Shown: positions 1 through 9,285, counted from the first letter of the stretch. The stretch is 64,000 nucleotides of DNA from Nematostella vectensis (GCF_932526225.1 NC_064038.1:18463075-18527074); one strand, 5' to 3'. Translations and numbers: made by a program. The notes: a model not told the origin generated them from the sequence alone.

Positions 1-42
1 GTAGGCATTTCCTTTTTGTTACAAAAGTGCTCACAGGACTGT

Positions 43-49
43 TATATAA
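43..49 (+). promoter_or_regulatory. TATA box of the 5S copy at 75 (representative)
   Basis: TATATAA lies at -32 to -26 relative to the first base of the gene. Upstream TATA-like boxes at about -30 are known for 5S genes of insects, fungi and several other groups, where they help place TFIIIB. The same box at the same distance precedes nearly every copy here. It is followed by one of three 15-bp variants (AAATC, ATAGATAGATC or ATATATATTTC types) that mark the classes. Altered boxes are listed under findings. Confidence 0.8.
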
Positions 50-74
50 AATCTATTTCTTACACAGTTCTGTC

Positions 75-192
75 GTCTACGGCCATACCACTGAGAAAGC
101 ACCGGTTCTCGTCCGATCACCGTAGTTAAGCTCAGTAGGGCACGGTTAGTACTTGGATGGGTGACCGCCTGGGAATACCGTGTGCTGTAGGC
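75..192 (+). rRNA. 5S rRNA, first complete copy (class A, reference copy)
   Basis: RNA of the large ribosomal subunit. The gene runs from GTCTACGGC to GCTGTAGGC, and these nine-base ends pair as helix I with G-U pairs at 2-117 and 7-112. Helix II is ACTGAG (16-21) with CTCAGT (57-62), fully paired. Helix III includes CGGT (29-32) with ACCG (45-48). The loop E strands are AGTA (74-77) and GAA (99-101). Numbering matches the 120-nt animal 5S exactly. The mature 3' end probably includes one to three bases of the following ATTT. The class marker T49 makes CCGTAG where most other copies have CCGAAG. Confidence 0.97.
124..171 (+). promoter_or_regulatory. Internal control region of the 5S copy at 75 (representative)
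   Basis: By the standard animal numbering, box A is at gene positions 50-64, the intermediate element at 67-72 and box C at 80-97. The zinc-finger protein TFIIIA binds this region and recruits TFIIIC. Here box C reads TGGATGGGTGACCGCCTG, close to the vertebrate form (GGGTGA in place of GGGAGA). Box A carries TTAAGCTCAGTAGG. Class D and the 3-nt-insertion copies change box A. Class C changes the end of box C. Confidence 0.75.
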
Positions 193-198
193 ATTTCC

Positions 199-203
199 TT
201 TTT
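199..203 (+). terminator. Pol III terminator of the 5S copy at 75 (representative)
   Basis: A T5 run seven bases after the last base of helix I (GGC-ATTTCC-TTTTT-G). Runs of four or more T on the non-template strand stop RNA polymerase III in animals. Nearly all copies have this run; the units at 23797 and 26402 do not. Confidence 0.85.
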
Positions 204-658
204 GTTATCGAGGTACTCACAGGACTGTTATATAATAGATAGATCTTAAACAGTTCTGTCGTCTACGACCATACCACTGAGAAAGCACCGGTTCTTGTCA
301 TATCACCGAATTTAAGCTCAGTAGGGCGCGGTTAGTACTTGGATGGGTGACCGCCTGGGAATACCGTGTGCTGTAGGCATTTCCTTTTTGTCATCGAAGT
401 ACTCACAGGACTGTTATATAATAGATAGATCTTACACAGTTCTATCGTCTACGGCCATACCACTTAGAAAGCACCGGTTCTTGTCCCATCACCGAAGTTA
501 AGCTCAGTAGGGCACGGTAAGTACTTGGATGGGTGACCGCTTCGGAATACCGTGTGCTGTAGGCATTTCCTTTTTGTCATCGAAGTACTCACAGGACTGT
601 TATATAATAGATAGATCTTACACAGTTCTATCGTCTACGGCCATACCACTTAGAAAGC

Positions 659-691
<33 letters not shown>

Positions 692-846
692 AGTAGGGCG
701 CGGTTAGTACTTGGATGGGTGACCGCCTGGGAATACCGTGTGCTGTAGGCATTTCCTTTTTGTCATCGAAGTACTCACAGGACTGTTATATAATAGATAG
801 ATCTTACACAGTTCTATCGTCTACGGCCATACCACTTAGAAAGCAC

Positions 847-877
<31 letters not shown>

Positions 878-1218
878 AGTAGGGCGCGGTAAGTACTTGG
901 ATGGGTGACCGCTTCGGAATACCGTGTGCTGTAGGCATTTCCTTTTTCTTTCCAAAGTACTCACAGGACTGTTATATAAAATCTATTTCTTACACAGTTC
1001 TGTCGTCTACGGCCATACTACTGAGAAAGCACCGGTTCTCGTCCGATCACCGTAGTTAAGCTCATTAGGGCACGGTTAGTACTTGGATGGGTGACCGCCT
1101 GAGAATACCGTGTGCTGTAGGCATTTTCTTTTTGTTATCGTGGTACTCACAGGACTGTTATATAATAGATAGATCTTAAACAGTTCTGTCGTCTACGGCC
1201 ATACCACTGAGAAAGCAC

Positions 1219-1249
<31 letters not shown>

Positions 1250-1593
1250 AGTAGGGCGCGGTAAGTACTTGGATGGGTGACCGCTTCGGAATACCGTGTG
1301 CTGTAGGCATTTCCTTTTTGTTACCGAAGTACTCACAGGACTGTTATATAAAATCTATTTCTTACACAGTTCTGTCGTCTACGGCCATACCACTGAGAAA
1401 GCACCGGTTCCCGTCCGATTACCGTAGTTGTTAAGCTCATTAGGGCACGGTTAGTACTTGGACGGGTGACCGCCTGGAAATACCGTGTGCTGTAGGCATT
1501 TCCTTTTTCTTATCGATGTACTCACAGGACTGTTATATAATAGATAGACCTTACACAGTTCTATCGTCTACGGCCATACCACTGAGAAAGCAC

Positions 1594-1624
<31 letters not shown>

Positions 1625-2151
1625 AGTAGGGCGCGGTAAGTACTTGGATGGGTGACCGCTTCGGAATACCGTGTGCTGTAGGCATTTCCTTTTTGTTACC
1701 AAAGTACTCACAAGACTGTTATATCAAATCTATTTCTTATACAGTTCTGTCGTCTACGGCCATACCACTGAGAAAGCACCGGTTCTCGTCCGATCACCGT
1801 AGTTAAGCTCAGTAGGGCACGGCTAGTACTTGGATTGGTGACCTCCTGGGAATCCCGTGTGCTGTAGGCATTTCCTTTTTGTTATCGAGGTACTCACAGG
1901 ACTGTTATATAATAGATAGATCTTAAACAGTTCTATCGTCTACGGCCATACCACTGAGAAAGCACCGGTTCTCGTCCGATCACCGAATTTAAGCTCAGTA
2001 GGGCGTGGTTAGTACTTGGATGGGTGACCGCCTGGGAATACCGTGTGCTGTAGGCATTTCCTTTTTGTCATCGAAGTACTCACAGGACTGTTATATAATA
2101 GATAGATCTTACACAGTTCTATCGTCTACGGCCATACCACTTAGAAAGCAC

Positions 2152-2182
<31 letters not shown>

Positions 2183-2495
2183 AGTAGGGCGCGGTAAGTA
2201 CTTGGATGGGTGACCGCTTCGGAATACCGTGTGCTGTAGCCATTTCCTTTTTGTCATCGAAGTACTCACAGGACTGTTATATAATATATATTTCTTACAC
2301 AGTTCTATCGTCTACGGCCATACCACTTAGAAAGCACCGGTTCTCGTCCCATCACCGAAGTTAAGCTCAGTAGGGCGCGGTAAGTACTTGGATGGGTGAC
2401 CGCTTCGGAATACCGTGTGCTGTAGGCATTTCCTTTTTGTTACCGAAGTACTCACAGGACTGTTATATAAAATCTATTTCTTACACAGTTCTGTC

Positions 2496-3079
2496 GTCTA
2501 CGGCCATACCACTGAGAAAGCACCGGTTCTCGTCCGATCACCGTAGTTAAGCTCAGTAGGGCACTTTTAGTACTTGGATGGGTGACCGCCTGGGAATACC
2601 GTGTGCTGTAGGCATTTCCTTTTTGTTATCGAGGTACTCACAGGACTGTTATATAATAGATAGATCTTAAACAGTTCTGTCGTCTACGACCATACCACTG
2701 AGAAAGCACCGGTTCTTGTCATATCACCGAATTTAAGCTCAGTAGGGCGCGGTTAGTACTTGGATGGGTGACCGCCTGGGAATACCGTGTGCTGTAGGCA
2801 TTTCCTTTTTGTCATCGAAGTACTCACAGGACTGTTATATAATAGATAGATCTTACACAGTTCTATCGTCTACGGCCATACCACTTAGAAAGCACCGGTT
2901 CTCGTCCCATCACCGAAGTTAAGCTCAGTAGGGCACGGTAAGTACTTGGATGGGTGACCGCTTCGGAATACCGTGTGCTGTAGGCATTTCCTTTTTGTCA
3001 TCGAAGTACTCACAGGACTGTTATATAATAGATAGATCTTACACAGTTCTATCGTCTACGGCCATACCACTTAGAAAGC

Positions 3080-3112
<33 letters not shown>

Positions 3113-3267
3113 AGTAGGGCGCGGTTAGTACTTGGATGGGTGACCGCCTGGGAATACCGTGTGCTGTAGGCATTTCCTTTTTGTCATCGAAGTACTCACA
3201 GGACTGTTATATAATAGATAGATCTTACACAGTTCTATCGTCTACGGCCATACCACTTAGAAAGCAC

Positions 3268-3298
<31 letters not shown>

Positions 3299-3639
3299 AG
3301 TAGGGCGCGGTAAGTACTTGGATGGGTGACCGCTTCGGAATACCGTGTGCTGTAGGCATTTCCTTTTTCTTACCAAAGTACTCACAGGACTGTTATATAA
3401 AATCTATTTCTTACACAGTTCTGTCGTCTACGGCCATACCACTGAGAAAGCACCGGTTCTCGTCCGATCACCGTAGTTAAGCTCATTAGGGCACGGTTAG
3501 TACTTGGATGGGTGACCGCCTGAGAATACCGTGTGCTGTAGGCATTTTCTTTTTGTTATCGTGGTACTCACAGGACTGTTATATAATAGATAGATCTTAA
3601 ACAGTTCTGTCGTCTACGGCCATACCACTGAGAAAGCAC

Positions 3640-3670
<31 letters not shown>

Positions 3671-3918
3671 AGTAGGGCGCGGTAAGTACTTGGATGGGTG
3701 ACCGCTTCGGAATACCGTGTGCTGTAGGCATTTCCTTTTTGTTACCGAAGTACTCACAGGACTGTTATATAAAATCTATTTCTTACACAGTTCTGTCGTC
3801 TACGGCCATACCACTGAGAAAGCACCGGTTCCCGTCCGATTACCGTAGTTGTTAAGCTCATTAGGGCACGGTTAGTACTTGGACGGGTGACCGCCTGGAA
3901 ATACCGTGTGCTGTAGGC
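2496..3918 (+). rRNA. 5S rRNA block 2: 8 copies
   Basis: Copies start at 2496, 2682, 2868, 3054, 3240, 3426, 3612 and 3798. This is a near-exact repeat of the first eight copies of block 1, offset 2421 bp, including the TTGTCATATC variant (261 and 2682) and the box A insertion (1377 and 3798). The copy at 2496 has a private change, GCACTTTTAG in place of GCACGGTTAG. This creates an internal T4 within the coding strand, so the copy may end transcription early. Confidence 0.94.
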
Positions 3919-3986
3919 ATTTCCTTTTTGTTACCGAAGTACTCACAGGACTGTTATATAAAATCTATTTCTTACACAGTTCTGTC

Positions 3987-4092
3987 GTCTACGGCCATAC
4001 CACTGAGAAAGCACCGGTTCTCGTCCGATCACCGTAGTTAAGCTCAGTAGGGCACGGTTAGTACTTGGACGGGTGACCGCCTGGGAATACCG
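3987..4092 (+). pseudogene. 5S rRNA copy split by the transposon, 5' part
   Basis: Class A gene, positions 1-106, ending in ATACCG directly before the CACTG end of the inserted element. The internal control region is intact but the gene loses its own 3' end, helix I and terminator. Transcription from here would run into the element. The rest of the gene lies 2.69 kb away at 6783. The sequence (GGACGGGTGACC) matches the unbroken copy at 8914. Confidence 0.93.
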
Positions 4093-4142
4093 CACTGTTA
4101 GTTTCAGAGAGTAGTTTCAACTCCAAAAGGGGAGTAAAAAAC
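4093..4142 (+). repeat. Left terminal inverted repeat
   Basis: It begins CACTGTTAGTTTCAGAGAGT. The first 20 bases match the complement of the right end with one difference (A for G at base 16). Imperfect similarity, including a shared GGGAGTAAAAA, continues to about base 50. Confidence 0.85.
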
Positions 4143-4520
4143 CGAGGTACAAAATGACTCCCTTTTTGGAGTAATTTTTTACTCCCTTTTTTCTACTCTC
4201 TCAAGGGAGTAGATTTTACCCCTGTAGGGGAGTAACTAAAGGGAGTGATTTACTAGGTTGCTTGCTATTACTCCATTAAAGGAGTACAATTTACCCTCAA
4301 AATGGAGTTATTTTTTACTCCTTTTTTTCCTACTCTCTCAGGGGAGTAGATTTTACCCACTTTAGGGGGTAGCTAAGTGGAGTAATTTACTAGGTTGCTT
4401 GTAGTTACTCCATTAAAAGAGTACAATTCACCCTCAAAATGGGAGTCAATTTTTACTCCCTATTTTGTTATTTCCCCCTACTAATTGGGTAACTAAAGGG
4501 ATGATTTCAACCCCCTCCCC
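4113..4520. repeat. Left subterminal repeats (GGAGT/ACTCC)
   Basis: About 400 bp packed with GGAGTA and its complement TACTCC in both orientations. They often face each other around an A/T-rich core, as in TTTTTACTCC and GGAGTAATTT. A longer module (TTTACTAGGTTGCTTG, then ACTCCATTAAA) occurs twice, near 4250 and 4388. In plant CACTA elements such repeats bind the element's own TnpA-type protein. That role is inferred here. Confidence 0.75.
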
Positions 4521-5579
4521 CCTGTTTTTACAAAATGGCCGTTTAAAATCCACCTACTTCAGGGGTTAATACTGGAGAAAGTAGAGTAATTTAGAAACAC
4601 CAAGGAAAAGACGTTATTGACAAATCATTTAATTAAACAATTCAGTTTACAAAATAACAAAAATATAAGTTGAAAAAATGTTTGAAAAATAATAGTCATT
4701 TGACATAAGGTATCCAGGACAAAATTACTAACAAGTGTCCCAACATAACAAAGCTGAAACAAACATAACACAATATTATTTTTCTATAACAACTTTAACA
4801 GCTTTTGAACATTACCCTTTTTGGCGTCATTACGGTTTTCCAAAAGAATTGCCTCCTCCTCCATCTTTGTATATTCAGATAAGAAGCTAGAAGCCTAATG
4901 CCTCTATATGCACCATTTAAATTTGAACCTGGTAGGCTAGCTTGAAAAGATAACTAGGTTCTTCATATGCAGGGTTTACTGTGATCGGAATATACGGACA
5001 AAAACCAACTACAGTAACATTAGATATTCAAAATAAATATCTGGACAAATTTTAGGTGCAAGACTGATTACTAGGTTTTTACTAAGCTAAGTTATTCAAT
5101 TTTGTGCTTCAAGTAACAGTTTATAAAGCATAGGCGCTTTAGATGTAAGTACAGTGATTAGTGAATAACTTAAGTTTACAAAGTTTTTATTCGTTTCTTG
5201 CGATTTACGCATTGATACATTCCTTATACCTCAAACTTCTTTCTTTTCTGGCTTTCAACTCGAGCACATTTTACTATCTCTATCATAATGTCCTGCGAAG
5301 ATAATAAGAGAAACACATAAGAAGGTAGTATTGCTTTGGAAGATAACAAAGAATCACAAAACATATCAGTCTAGTTCGAGAAATCCGCTCACGAACGATG
5401 ATTTGATGCTGAAGTTGGTCGCAAAAATCACATTTAGTATTGAACCTATCACATTATAAAGCCCATTACACACTAACCTTTAACTTCAATCCATGTTCTG
5501 CCATCAAATCCTCAAAAAAGGTGGATTACGCGTAGAAAAGACGGGAATAAACGGCTATCTGTTTGGAGGTTATGATAAT
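4521..5579. other. AT-rich interior of the transposon, no recognisable gene
   Basis: About 1.06 kb, strongly A+T rich. I see no long open frame, RNA gene or known motif. The only coding-like trace is a 26-codon frame on the minus strand at 4784-4864, which starts MEEEAILLENRND and ends LLKLL. It is rich in Glu, Lys and Leu and is preceded by open codons back to 4894. It could be a last exon of a transposon protein or chance. Confidence 0.5.
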
Positions 5580-5719
5580 GGTTCCGTCCGACCGTTATGA
5601 TTTTGCGCCTTGGGCCCAAGCCCCTCTCGGCCACTAAAGCGAGGGACGCCCGGTACATTTTGGTTTTACGAGCCCTGGTGAGCCGTCTTCTATCTGCAAA
5701 GCGGGACTTCTTTTTTTTT
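5580..5719 (+). other. GC-rich block ending in T9, unidentified
   Basis: About 130 bp, far richer in G+C than the rest of the element. It contains the 12-bp palindrome CTTGGGCCCAAG at 5609-5620 and ends in nine T at 5711-5719, which would be a strong Pol III terminator on the + strand. It could be a Pol III RNA gene, a SINE fragment or a captured exon. I could not match it to U1, U2, U4, U6, SRP, RNase P/MRP or tRNA from memory, and no convincing box A/box B pair is visible. Confidence 0.35.
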
Positions 5720-6025
5720 ATAATCTCAAGTAGCATTTCTATTAGAAACAATATATATTATTTTATAATGTTCAAATCGGATCTAAGAATTTTATACAAT
5801 TATCACCCTACCTATCTTTCTTTTAAATGCAGTACTAATTATTCTGAGCGAATTTTGAAAGTACACCACATAAAACTTATGTTCGAGTCCAAGCCTGTCT
5901 TTGATTACATTTCTTATTGTTGTAGTATAGCTGACAATATATGCAAGTATGGTGAGGCCTGTTCTTGTATTGAAAATGTTCTTTTAGGATTTCCTAAGAA
6001 TTTCCTAAGAGTTCCTAAATTGTAG
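5597..6025 (+). CDS. Hypothetical open frame inside the transposon (142 codons)
   Basis: The frame reads through the GC-rich block (basic, MILRLGPKPLSATKARDAR...), then a Phe/Ile/Ser stretch encoded by the T9 run, then a segment with a Cys-rich patch (YCCSIADNICKYGEACSC) and ends RVPKL. I recognise no domain. The frame crosses a sharp change in base composition and overlaps a 79-codon frame on the other strand (5512-5751). There is no helix-turn-helix, DDE triad region or long conserved stretch. It is most likely a chance frame or a decayed remnant. Confidence 0.15.
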   Translation: MILRLGPKPLSATKARDARYILVLRALVSRLLSAKRDFFFFIISSSISIRNNIYYFIMFKSDLRILYNYHPTYLSFKCSTNYSERILKVHHIKLMFESKPVFDYISYCCSIADNICKYGEACSCIENVLLGFPKNFLRVPKL

Positions 6026-6177
6026 AACTTCAAATCTTCTTCCTAAGATTTTCTTATCCAAATTATTTCCATTTTCTGGTCTACTGCTTATACTAGGAAA
6101 TCCTACGAATTTTTAGGAAGTTTAATCATATTTTGTTGTTTTGATCGAACTTAGGAAATCTTAGGAAACTCCTAGGC
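5985..6177. repeat. Inverted-repeat cluster (CCTAAG / TTAGGAAAT)
   Basis: The left arm at about 5985-6018 (TTTCCTAAGAATTTCCTAAG) is the near complement of the right arm at about 6150-6176 (TTAGGAAATCTTAGGAAAC). Further copies of the short motif lie between them (near 6039 and 6093-6121). The unit is about 190 bp and could fold into a long imperfect hairpin. It may be a small nested foldback element. It overlaps the end of the open frame at 5597-6025. Confidence 0.5.
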
Positions 6178-6287
6178 ACAGGGTAGAGTTTTTTGTCTCA
6201 ATACCAATAGATACGATAAATTATTATTTTTATCTTTTGTCTTATATAATAAAGACTATCGTTTTCCTTCTTACATTCAGCTAATTC
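6178..6287. other. AT-rich linker in the transposon
   Basis: About 110 bp between the inverted-repeat cluster and the right subterminal repeats. I see nothing recognisable in it. Confidence 0.5.
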
Positions 6288-6770
6288 AGAGTAAAAAAAC
6301 AACTCCCTTTATTTTATATATTTGGAGTGGTTTGTTACTGCTCTAAAAAGATACAGCTGGAGTAAAAACTACTCTTTCAACACGAGATGGCTGGAGTAGT
6401 TTTTACTCTTCAAAACCTACCCCCTAAAAGGAGTACTTTTTTACTCCATTTCTTGACCATCTGGAGTAAAAATAACTCTTTTCACTTCAGATAGTTGGAG
6501 TAGTTTTCACTCTGCTAAAATTACTCCCAGAAAAGAGTACTTTTTACTCCATTATTTGACCAACAAGAGTGAAAATTACTCTTTTTTTAATAAACATTCG
6601 ATACTAATTCTCAGCAGAGTAAAACTTACTCCGTTAAGGGAGTAAACAAAAAAATTACTCCTCAGTGGAGTAGTTTTTACTCCAATAAAGGAGTTCAAAT
6701 TACTCCTTTAAAAGTACTCCACCGCAAAGAGTAGTTTTTACTCCCTGAGTGGAGTAAAAATAACTCCCTG
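6288..6770. repeat. Right subterminal repeats (GGAGT/ACTCC)
   Basis: Mirror partner of the left cluster, about 480 bp of TGGAGTA, TTTTTACTCC and GGAGTAAAAA in both orientations. The spacing and intervening bases differ from the left side, so this is a cluster of short sites and not a long inverted repeat. Confidence 0.75.
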
Positions 6771-6782
6771 AAACTAACAGTG
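6733..6782 (-). repeat. Right terminal inverted repeat
   Basis: It ends CTCCCTGAAACTAACAGTG, the complement of the left end. It merges inward with the GGAGT/ACTCC subterminal repeats. Confidence 0.85.
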
Positions 6783-6796
6783 CGTGTGCTGTACGC
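6783..6796 (+). pseudogene. 3' part of the split 5S rRNA copy
   Basis: CG (the duplicated target bases) followed by TGTGCTGTACGC, the end of the 5S gene. It carries C117 for G (GTACGC), as do the copies at 8914, 12264 and 14684. These are therefore the closest relatives of the interrupted gene. The following spacer (TTATCGATGTAC) also agrees with those three. Confidence 0.9.
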
Positions 6797-6864
6797 ATTT
6801 CTTTTTTCTTATCGATGTACTCACAGGACTGTTATATAATAGATAGACCTTACACAATTCTATC

Positions 6865-6892
6865 GTCTACGGCCATACCACTGAGAAGGCAC

Positions 6893-6923
<31 letters not shown>

Positions 6924-7264
6924 AGTAGGGCGCGGTAAGTACTTGGATGGGTGACCGCTTCGGAATACCGTGTGCTGTAGGCATTTCCTTTTTGTTACCG
7001 AAGTACTCACAGGACTGTTATATAAAATCTATTTCTTACACAGTTCTGTCGTCTACGGCCATACCACTGAGAAAGCACCGGTTCCCGTCCGATTACCGTA
7101 GTTAAGCTCATTAGGGCACGGTTAGTACTTGGACGGGTGACCGCCTGGAAATACCGTGTGCTGTAGGCATTTCCTTTTTGTTACCGAAGTACTCACAGGA
7201 CTGTCATATAAAATCTATTTCTTACACAGTTCTATCGTCTACGGCCATACCACTTAGAAAGCAC

Positions 7265-7295
<31 letters not shown>

Positions 7296-8194
7296 AGTAG
7301 GGCGCGGTAAGTACTTGGATGGGTGACCGCTTCGGAATACCGTGTGCTGTAGCCATTTCCTTTTTGTCATCGAAGTACTCACAGGACTGTTATATAATAT
7401 ATATTTCTTACACAGTTCTATCGTCTACGGCCATACCACTTAGAAAGCACCGGTTCTCGTCTTATCACCGAAGTTAAGCTCAGTAGGGCGCGGTAAGTAC
7501 TTGGATGGGTGACCGCTTCGGAATACCGTGTGCTGTAGGCATTTCCTTTTTGTTACAAAAGTGCTCACAGGACTGTTATATAAAATCTATTTCTTACACA
7601 GTTCTGTCGTCTACGGCCATACCACTGAGAAAGCACCGGTTCTCGTCCGATCACCGTAGTTAAGCTCAGTAGGGCACGGTTAGTACTTGGATGGGTGACC
7701 GCCTGGGAATACCGTGTGCTGTAGGCATTTCCTTTTTGTTATCGAGGTACTCACAGGACTGTTATATAATAGATAGATCTTAAACAGTTCTGTCGTCTAC
7801 GACCATACCACTGAGAAAGCACCGGTTCTCGTCAGATCACCGAATTTAAGCTCAGTAGGGCGCGGTTAGTACTTGGATGGGTGACCGCCTGGGAATACCG
7901 TGTGCTGTAGGCATTTCCTTTTTGTCATCGAAGTACTCACAGGACTGTTATATAATAGATAGATCTTACACAGTTCTATCGTCTACGGCCATACCACTTA
8001 GAAAGCACCGGTTCTCGTCCCATCACCGAAGTTAAGCTCAGTAGGGCACGGTAAGTACTTGGATGGGTGACCGCTTCGGAATACCGTGTGCTGTAGGCAT
8101 TTCCTTTTTGTCATCGAAGTACTCACAGGACTGTTATATAATAGATAGATCTTACACAGTTCTATCGTCTACGGCCATACCACTTAGAAAGCAC

Positions 8195-8225
<31 letters not shown>

Positions 8226-8566
8226 AGTAGGGCGCGGTAAGTACTTGGATGGGTGACCGCTTCGGAATACCGTGTGCTGTAGGCATTTCCTTTTTCTTAC
8301 CAAAGTACTCACAGGACTGTTATATAAAATCTATTTCTTACACAGTTCTGTCGTCTACGGCCATACCACTGAGAAAGCACCGGTTCTCGTCCGATCACCG
8401 TAGTTAAGCTCATTAGGGCACGGTTAGTACTTGGATGGGTGACCGCCTGAGAATACCGTGTGCTGTAGGCATTTTCTTTTTGTTATCGTGGTACTCACAG
8501 GACTGTTATATAATAGATAGATCTTAAACAGTTCTGTCGTCTACGGCCATACCACTGAGAAAGCAC

Positions 8567-8597
<31 letters not shown>

Positions 8598-9127
8598 AGT
8601 AGGGCGCGGTAAGTACTTGGATGGGTGACCGCTTCGGAATACCGTGTGCTGTAGGCATTTCCTTTTTGTTACCGAAGTACTCACAGGACTGTTATATAAA
8701 ATCTATTTCTTACACAGTTCTGTCGTCTACGGCCATACCACTGAGAAAGCACCGGTTCCCGTCCGATTACCGTAGTTGTTAAGCTCATTAGGGCACGGTT
8801 AGTACTTGGACGGGTGACCGCCTGGAAATACCGTGTGCTGTAGGCATTTCCTTTTTGTTACCGAAGTACTCACAGGACTGTTATATAAAATCTATTTCTT
8901 ACACAGTTCTGTCGTCTACGGCCATACCACTGAGAAAGCACCGGTTCTCGTCCGATCACCGTAGTTAAGCTCAGTAGGGCACGGTTAGTACTTGGACGGG
9001 TGACCGCCTGGGAATACCGTGTGCTGTACGCATTTCCTTTTTCTTATCGATGTACTCACAGGACTGTTATATAATAGATAGACCTTACACAGTTCTATCG
9101 TCTACGGCCATACCACTGAGAAGGCAC

Positions 9128-9158
<31 letters not shown>

Positions 9159-9217
9159 AGTAGGGCGCGGTAAGTACTTGGATGGGTGACCGCTTCGGAA
9201 TACCGTGTGCTGTAGGC
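6865..9217 (+). rRNA. 5S rRNA block 3: 13 copies
   Basis: Copies start at 6865, 7051, 7237, 7423, 7609, 7795, 7981, 8167, 8353, 8539, 8725, 8914 and 9100. Those at 6865 and 9100 share GAGAAGGCACC. The copy at 7237 has a class A spacer joined to a class C gene. The copy at 8725 has the 3-nt insertion in box A. The copy at 8914 (class A, GTACGC end) is an uninterrupted counterpart of the gene broken by the transposon: positions 105-106 at 9018-9019 are the empty target. Confidence 0.95.
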
Positions 9218-9285
9218 ATTTCCTTTTTGTTACCGAAGTACTCACAGGACTGTTATATCAAATCTATTTCTTATACAGTTCTGTC

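Larger units (their letters stand above)
75..2427 (+). rRNA. 5S rRNA block 1: 13 copies
   Basis: Copies start at 75, 261, 447, 633, 819, 1005, 1191, 1377, 1566, 1752, 1938, 2124 and 2310. Each extends about 118 nt. The order is A, B, C, C-like, C, A, B/C hybrid, A, E/C hybrid, A, E, C, C. The copy at 633 has a class C start (CACTTAG) but TTAG...CCTGGG in its 3' half, so it looks recombinant. The copy at 1377 carries a 3-nt insertion (TTGTTAAG) in box A, making its unit 189 bp. The copies at 261 and 1938 have GAATTTAAG in place of GAAGTTAAG. Confidence 0.95.
1..4092 (+). repeat. 5S rDNA tandem array, left segment
   Basis: Head-to-tail array of 186-bp units on the + strand, left of the transposon. 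Positions 1-6 are the last six bases of a copy that began before the window. Each unit holds a 5S gene, a T5 run and a TATATAA box. Class definitions used throughout, by gene position: A has T49 (CCGTAG), GCACGG at 65-70 and a TATAAAATC spacer; B has A8 (GTCTACGACC) and AAACAGTTCTG before the gene; C has T19 (CACTTAG), A73 (GGTAAG) and CTTCGG at 94-99; E has AAACAGTTCTA before an otherwise standard gene; G has a TATATAATATATA spacer. D and F do not occur here. Copies 75-1377 reappear at 2496-3798 with an offset of 2421 bp (13 units). Confidence 0.97.
4093..6782. mobile_element. CACTA (EnSpm)-like DNA transposon, probably non-autonomous
   Basis: A 2690-bp insertion in the 5S copy at 3987. Its ends are inverted repeats, CACTGTTAGTTTCAG at the left and its complement at the right, with one mismatch in the first 20 bp and weaker similarity to about 50 bp. 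The flanks share CG (4091-4092 and 6783-6784), and a single CG occurs in the empty paralogues, so the simplest reading is a 2-bp target duplication. CACTA elements start CACTA or CACTG and have many short subterminal repeats, as seen here, but they usually duplicate 2-3 bp and encode a large transposase. No transposase motif is readable here, so it is probably moved in trans. The family could also be another CACTG-ended group, and the orientation is unknown. Confidence 0.75.

Noticed and set aside
75-4092. CRISPR array or satellite of unknown type
   Set aside because: The regular 186-bp spacing could suggest one, but the unit contains a complete animal 5S rRNA gene with promoter and terminator, and there are no unique spacers.
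5580-5719. tRNA, U-snRNA, SRP or RNase P/MRP gene in the GC-rich block
   Set aside because: No cloverleaf, Sm site or family motif could be recognised, and a weak GGTTCCGTCC resemblance to box B has no partner box A at a suitable distance.
5512-5751. 79-codon minus-strand frame over the GC-rich block
   Set aside because: It is a basic, low-complexity translation of the GC-rich block and the T9 run, overlaps another frame on the opposite strand and shows no known domain.
4093-6782. Dada, R-element or other 5S-specific insertion element
   Set aside because: Dada elements make longer target duplications, and site-specific LINEs lack terminal inverted repeats. Only one of about 329 copies is hit, so targeting is not shown.
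4093-6782. Polinton or LTR-type element
   Set aside because: The ends are short CACTG inverted repeats with a 2-bp duplication. There are no long terminal repeats and no matching genes, so neither group fits.
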